8,149 nucleotides of DNA from positions 1 to 8,149 of the forward strand of contig VAZF01000329.1 in assembly GCA_005888425.1 (NCBI GenBank), read 5' to 3'. Source of the stretch: Alphaproteobacteria bacterium (lineage in GTDB: Bacteria > Pseudomonadota > Alphaproteobacteria > ATCC43930 > CGMCC-115725). Shown here piece by piece: positions 5,287 through 8,149 of the stretch. Positions within the stretch are counted from its first letter, which is position 1. Each line of letters begins with the position of its first letter. The translations under genes and the position numbers were made by a program. The notes below the pieces were generated by a model. The model had not been told where the DNA came from. It ran no database searches and saw nothing but the letters and a program-made list of their open reading frames with translations.

Positions 5287-6714
5287 GTGCCGGAAGCAGC
5301 TCGAAGCGATCGGGTGGAGGGCGCCGTTTTGGTCGGCGAAGGCGAGTGGGGGCGGGTCATCGGCCGGCTCAAGCAAGAAGTCGGGGAGGCCGCGTACCGC
5401 TCCTGGCTCAAATCGATGCGGTTCGAAAGAGTCGCGGATGGCGAAGGCGTTATCGCCGTGCCGACGCGCTTTCTGCGCAATTGGGTCGCCACTCATTATG
5501 CCGACCGTCTGCTCGCGCTATGGCGTACCGAAAACGAGCAGGTGAACCGGCTCGCGATCATTGTGGAGCCGCGTGTTGCGGCCTTTGCGCAAGCTAAGGA
5601 CGAGGAGATGGTGACTGCGCCCGCCGCCTTGGCCGAGCCGCTGGCGATGCCCGACATCGTCGAGGTCGGCGCCAACCTGTCGGCGCCGCTCGACCCGCGC
5701 TTCACGTTCGAGAATTTCATTGTCGGGAAGCCCAACGAGCTCGCGCATGCCGCGGCCCGCCGGGTTGCCGAAGCCTGCGTTTCACCGGCGCATAGCGTGC
5801 CGTTCAACCCGCTCTTCCTCTATGGCGGCGTCGGGCTCGGCAAGACGCATCTGATGCATGCGATCGCCTGGCATGTCCGCATGCAGGCGCCGGGCCGCAA
5901 GGTCATCTATCTGTCCGCCGAAAAATTCATGTACCAGTTCATCCGGGCCTTGCGCTTCCGCTCGACGATGGACTTCAAGGACCAGTTCCGCTCGGTCGAC
6001 CTGTTGATGATCGACGATGTGCAGTTCATCAGCGGCAAAGACTCGACGCAGGAAGAATTTTTCCACACATTCAACGCGCTGGTGGATCAGAACCGGCAGA
6101 TCGTCATTTCCGCCGACAAGTCGCCCTCCGATCTGGCGGGCCTTGAAGAGCGCATGCGCTCGCGCCTCGGCTGGGGGCTCGTCGCCGACATCCATCCGAC
6201 GACCTACGAATTGCGCCTCGGCATTCTGCAGTCGAAGGCGGAGCAGAGCGCGCTGCGGCTGCCGCAAAAGATCCTGGAATTCCTCGCGCACAAGATCGTT
6301 TCTAACGTTCGCGAATTGGAAGGCGCGCTGAACCGCATCATCGCGCAGATGCAGCTCGTCGGCCGCGAGATCACGCTCGAAGGGGCGCAGGATCTCCTGC
6401 ACGATCTGTTGCGCGCCAATGAGCGGCGGGTCACGATCGACGAGATCCAGCGGCGGGTCGCCGAGCATTTCAACATCAAGATGGCCGAGATGACCTCGAG
6501 CCGGCGCGCTCGCGCCGTCGCCCGGCCGCGTCAGGTCGCGATGTATCTGTCGAAGCAATTGACGTCGCGCTCGCTGCCCGAGATCGGGCGCAAATTCGGC
6601 GGGCGCGACCACACGACGGTCATTCACGCCGTCAAGAAGATCGAGGAGCTGATCGAGAGCGATTCGGCGCTTGCCGAAGACGTCGAACTCCTCCGCCGCA
6701 TGCTGCAAAGCTGA
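5287..6714 (+). CDS. dnaA: DnaA, chromosomal replication initiator
   Basis: AAA+ ATPase that binds DnaA boxes, melts oriC and loads the helicase; also a transcription regulator. With the GTG start it has 475 residues, normal for alphaproteobacteria. Domain I (about 20-90) contains WGRVIGRLKQEVGEAAYRSWL. A short linker follows, then domain III from about 134 (LDPRFTFENFIVG). Walker A GGVGLGKT is at 180-187 with Lys186, Walker B LLMIDD at 239-244, and sensor 1 IVISADKSP at 272-280. RMRSRLGWGL at 289-298 is the arginine-finger region, and NVRELEGALNR is the sensor 2 segment. Domain IV ends with the DnaA signature, including GRDHTTVIHA with RDHTTV at 440-445, the box-binding helix-turn-helix. The frame stays open upstream to ATG 5152 (520 aa), but that extension is Cys/Ser-rich, unlike DnaA, and contains a perfect hairpin. 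Alternative starts at GTG 5314 or TTG 5329 are possible. Confidence 0.97.
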   Translation: MPEAARSDRVEGAVLVGEGEWGRVIGRLKQEVGEAAYRSWLKSMRFERVADGEGVIAVPTRFLRNWVATHYADRLLALWRTENEQVNRLAIIVEPRVAAFAQAKDEEMVTAPAALAEPLAMPDIVEVGANLSAPLDPRFTFENFIVGKPNELAHAAARRVAEACVSPAHSVPFNPLFLYGGVGLGKTHLMHAIAWHVRMQAPGRKVIYLSAEKFMYQFIRALRFRSTMDFKDQFRSVDLLMIDDVQFISGKDSTQEEFFHTFNALVDQNRQIVISADKSPSDLAGLEERMRSRLGWGLVADIHPTTYELRLGILQSKAEQSALRLPQKILEFLAHKIVSNVRELEGALNRIIAQMQLVGREITLEGAQDLLHDLLRANERRVTIDEIQRRVAEHFNIKMAEMTSSRRARAVARPRQVAMYLSKQLTSRSLPEIGRKFGGRDHTTVIHAVKKIEELIESDSALAEDVELLRRMLQS

Positions 6715-6722
6715 CCCGAAGC

Positions 6723-6807
6723 GTCATTGCGAGCGCCAGCGAAGCAATCTCCTGGCCGAGCGCCAATGGGATGGGGATTGCTTCCTCGCTTCGCTCCTCG
6801 CAATGAC
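6723..6807. repeat. Long imperfect palindrome of dispersed REP/MITE-like type
   Basis: The outer arms TCATTGCGAG (6724-6733) and CTCGCAATGA (6797-6806) are exact reverse complements, as are the inner arms GAAGCAATC (6741-6749) and GATTGCTTC (6776-6784). The arm junctions differ slightly in length, and the loop is 26 nt. From memory, the core pattern (TCATTGCGAGCG, then AGCGAAGCAATC, then its mirror image) is a dispersed extragenic palindrome common in alphaproteobacterial genomes. It begins nine bases after the dnaA stop and fills much of the dnaA-dnaN gap. As RNA it would form a stable hairpin, possibly limiting read-through, but no T-run follows. Confidence 0.8.
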
Positions 6808-6829
6808 CGCGGCGGGTCGGCGAAGGGGG

Positions 6830-6857
6830 CTGTTCGGCGCCGCTTCCATGCTATACT
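6830..6857 (+). promoter_or_regulatory. Candidate dnaN promoter
   Basis: TATACT at 6852-6857 is a good -10 hexamer (one mismatch). The -35 region at 6830-6835 (CTGTTC, 16-bp spacer) is poor. The position, about 90 bp before the dnaN ATG and beyond the palindrome, would allow dnaN to be transcribed separately from dnaA. Confidence 0.35.
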
Positions 6858-6944
6858 GCGATCCCGTCTGCGGCCCCTCGCGCGCACTGTCCGAGGGCGG
6901 CGAACGGGATCTCCGTCCGACCTGTAAACCGTAGTGCATCCACC

Positions 6945-8078
6945 ATGAAGCTCACCATCGAAAGGGCCGCCCTCCTCAAGGCGCTCGGCCATGTTCAAAG
7001 TGTCGTCGAACGGCGGACGACCATCCCCATTCTGTCCAATGTGCTGCTGCGGGCGGAGGTGGCCGGGAGGCTGTCGCTGAGCGCCACCGACATGGATCTG
7101 GAGATTGTCGAGCGCGTGCCGGCGCGGGTCGAGCGGGAAGGCCGCACGACGGTGCCGGCGCACACGCTGTACGACATCGTCCGCAAATTGCGCGAAGGCG
7201 CGCAGGTCGAGCTGGAGACCAGCGGCGAGCGCAACGAGATGGTGCTGCGCTCGGGCCGCTCGACCTTTACGCTCGCGTGCCTCCCGCCCGAGGACTACCC
7301 CGTCATGTCGGCCGGCGAGCTGCCGCATCAATTCACATTGTCCGCGGCCGAATTGCGCATGCTGATCGACCGCACGCGCTTTGCGATCTCGACCGAGGAG
7401 ACGCGCTATTACCTGAACGGCATTTATCTCCACGCGACGAAGAGCAACGAGGTGCCGGTTGTCCGAGCGGTCGCGACCGACGGCCATCGCCTGGCGCGCG
7501 TCGAGATGACCGCGCCCGAGGGGGCGGCCGGCATGCCGGGAATCATCGTGCCGCGCAAGACCGTCCTCGAACTGCGCAAGCTCGTCGAGGAAGGCGAGGA
7601 CGAGGTCCAGGTCGCGCTCGGCGAAACAAAGATCCGCTGCGCGATCGGCGAGGCGGCGCTGACCTCGAAGCTGATCGACGGCACCTTCCCCGATTACGAC
7701 CGCGTCATCCCGGTCAACAACGACAAGATCCTCGATGTCGAGTGCAAGGAATTCGCCGATGCGGTGGACCGCGTCTCGACGATCTCGACCGAGCGCAGCC
7801 GCGCCGTAAAGCTGGCGCTCGACCGCGGCAATCTCGTCGTCTCGGCGACCAGCCCGGAAAACGGTACCGCCGTCGAAGAGCTCGAAGTGCGCTACCAGAA
7901 CACTCCGATCGAGATCGGCTTCAATTCGCGATATCTGCTCGACATCACCGAGCAGATTGAGGGCGAGTATGTCCAGTTCCAGATGGCCGATGCCGGTTCG
8001 CCGACCATCGTGCGCGATGCCGCTCCGGAGGCCAATGGCGCCAATGCTCTTTACGTCCTGATGCCGATGCGGGTGTGA
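6945..8078 (+). CDS. dnaN: DNA polymerase III beta subunit (sliding clamp)
   Basis: Ring-shaped dimeric clamp that tethers the replicative polymerase and other repair and replication factors to DNA. The 377 residues are close to the family length (366 in E. coli). Three similar domains can be placed at about 1-124, 130-252 and 255-377. Typical sequences: MKLTIERAALLKALGHVQSV at the N-terminus, TTIPILSNVLL at 25-35, TRYYLNGIYL at 153-162, ATDGHRLARVE at 177-187 (the clamp-motif pocket), LIDGTFPDYDRVIP at 243-256, and the C-terminal YVLMPMRV, whose Met-Pro-Met lines the peptide-binding cleft. The ATG at 6945 is the family start, although no clear Shine-Dalgarno precedes it. It follows dnaA in the standard dnaA-dnaN order, with a 230-bp gap. 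Nothing looks truncated. Confidence 0.98.
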   Translation: MKLTIERAALLKALGHVQSVVERRTTIPILSNVLLRAEVAGRLSLSATDMDLEIVERVPARVEREGRTTVPAHTLYDIVRKLREGAQVELETSGERNEMVLRSGRSTFTLACLPPEDYPVMSAGELPHQFTLSAAELRMLIDRTRFAISTEETRYYLNGIYLHATKSNEVPVVRAVATDGHRLARVEMTAPEGAAGMPGIIVPRKTVLELRKLVEEGEDEVQVALGETKIRCAIGEAALTSKLIDGTFPDYDRVIPVNNDKILDVECKEFADAVDRVSTISTERSRAVKLALDRGNLVVSATSPENGTAVEELEVRYQNTPIEIGFNSRYLLDITEQIEGEYVQFQMADAGSPTIVRDAAPEANGANALYVLMPMRV

Positions 8079-8149
8079 CCCCGGTTTTTGCCGGAAACCG
8101 CATATTGCCGGTGGAAATTCAAGCGCTTCGGCCCCATATATCGGCGATG
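8079..8149 (+). other. Downstream of dnaN: small hairpin, expected recF side
   Basis: A 6-bp stem, CGGTTT (8082-8087) with AAACCG (8095-8100), directly follows the dnaN stop but lacks a T-run. TTGCCGG occurs twice, at 8088 and 8105. The window ends in ATG at 8147-8149. recF commonly follows dnaN, so this could be its first codon, but no coding sequence is visible to test it. Confidence 0.35.

Noticed and set aside
6624..7487. 287-codon minus-strand frame across the dnaA end and dnaN
   Set aside because: Antisense to intact dnaA and dnaN and crosses the palindrome; the translation is Arg/Asp/His-rich with no motif.
8082..8100. Possible terminator after dnaN
   Set aside because: 6-bp stem without a T-run; dnaN is usually followed by recF in the same direction.

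Overview
This window is a stretch of core chromosome from a GC-rich alphaproteobacterium. The evidence is the gene content and order (ubiB, ubiE, mutM, an enoyl-CoA hydratase, rpsT, dnaA, dnaN), the GC-rich third codon positions, and protein features typical of the class. The order and the MutM C-terminus suggest Rhodospirillales or Hyphomicrobiales, but I cannot place it below class. I see no transposase, integrase, tRNA, rRNA, CRISPR array or defence system. Nothing in the window qualifies as a new multi-gene system. The interesting signals are small: regulatory DNA, a repeat, and one altered metal site.

Left third (1-2201, minus strand): ubiE and ubiB form a two-gene ubiquinone operon. ubiB starts at GTG 24 bp after ubiE and runs off the left edge. 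It is visible only by reading the frame directly, because neither its stop nor an ATG start lies in the window. A 76-bp divergent gap leads to mutM (2278-3105, plus), the 8-oxoguanine DNA glycosylase. Its C-terminal zinc finger lacks the usual fourth cysteine but has an extra one nearby. A probable 70-residue Ala/Lys/Arg-rich small protein (3135-3347, minus) converges on mutM.

Middle (3348-4923): about 400 bp without a convincing gene includes a locally AT-rich patch. Next come a complete crotonase-family enoyl-CoA hydratase with both catalytic glutamates, and rpsT (ribosomal protein S20), which has a good sigma-70-like promoter.

Right part (4924-8149): a 363-bp leader precedes dnaA and is packed with perfect short inverted repeats, including an 8-bp stem with a 4-nt loop just upstream of the likely GTG start. 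dnaA (475 aa) and dnaN (377 aa) are intact. They are separated by 230 bp holding a long imperfect palindrome of a dispersed-repeat type and a candidate dnaN promoter. recF would be expected just past the right edge. The dnaA neighbourhood may be near the replication origin, but I find no cluster of DnaA boxes and do not claim an oriC.
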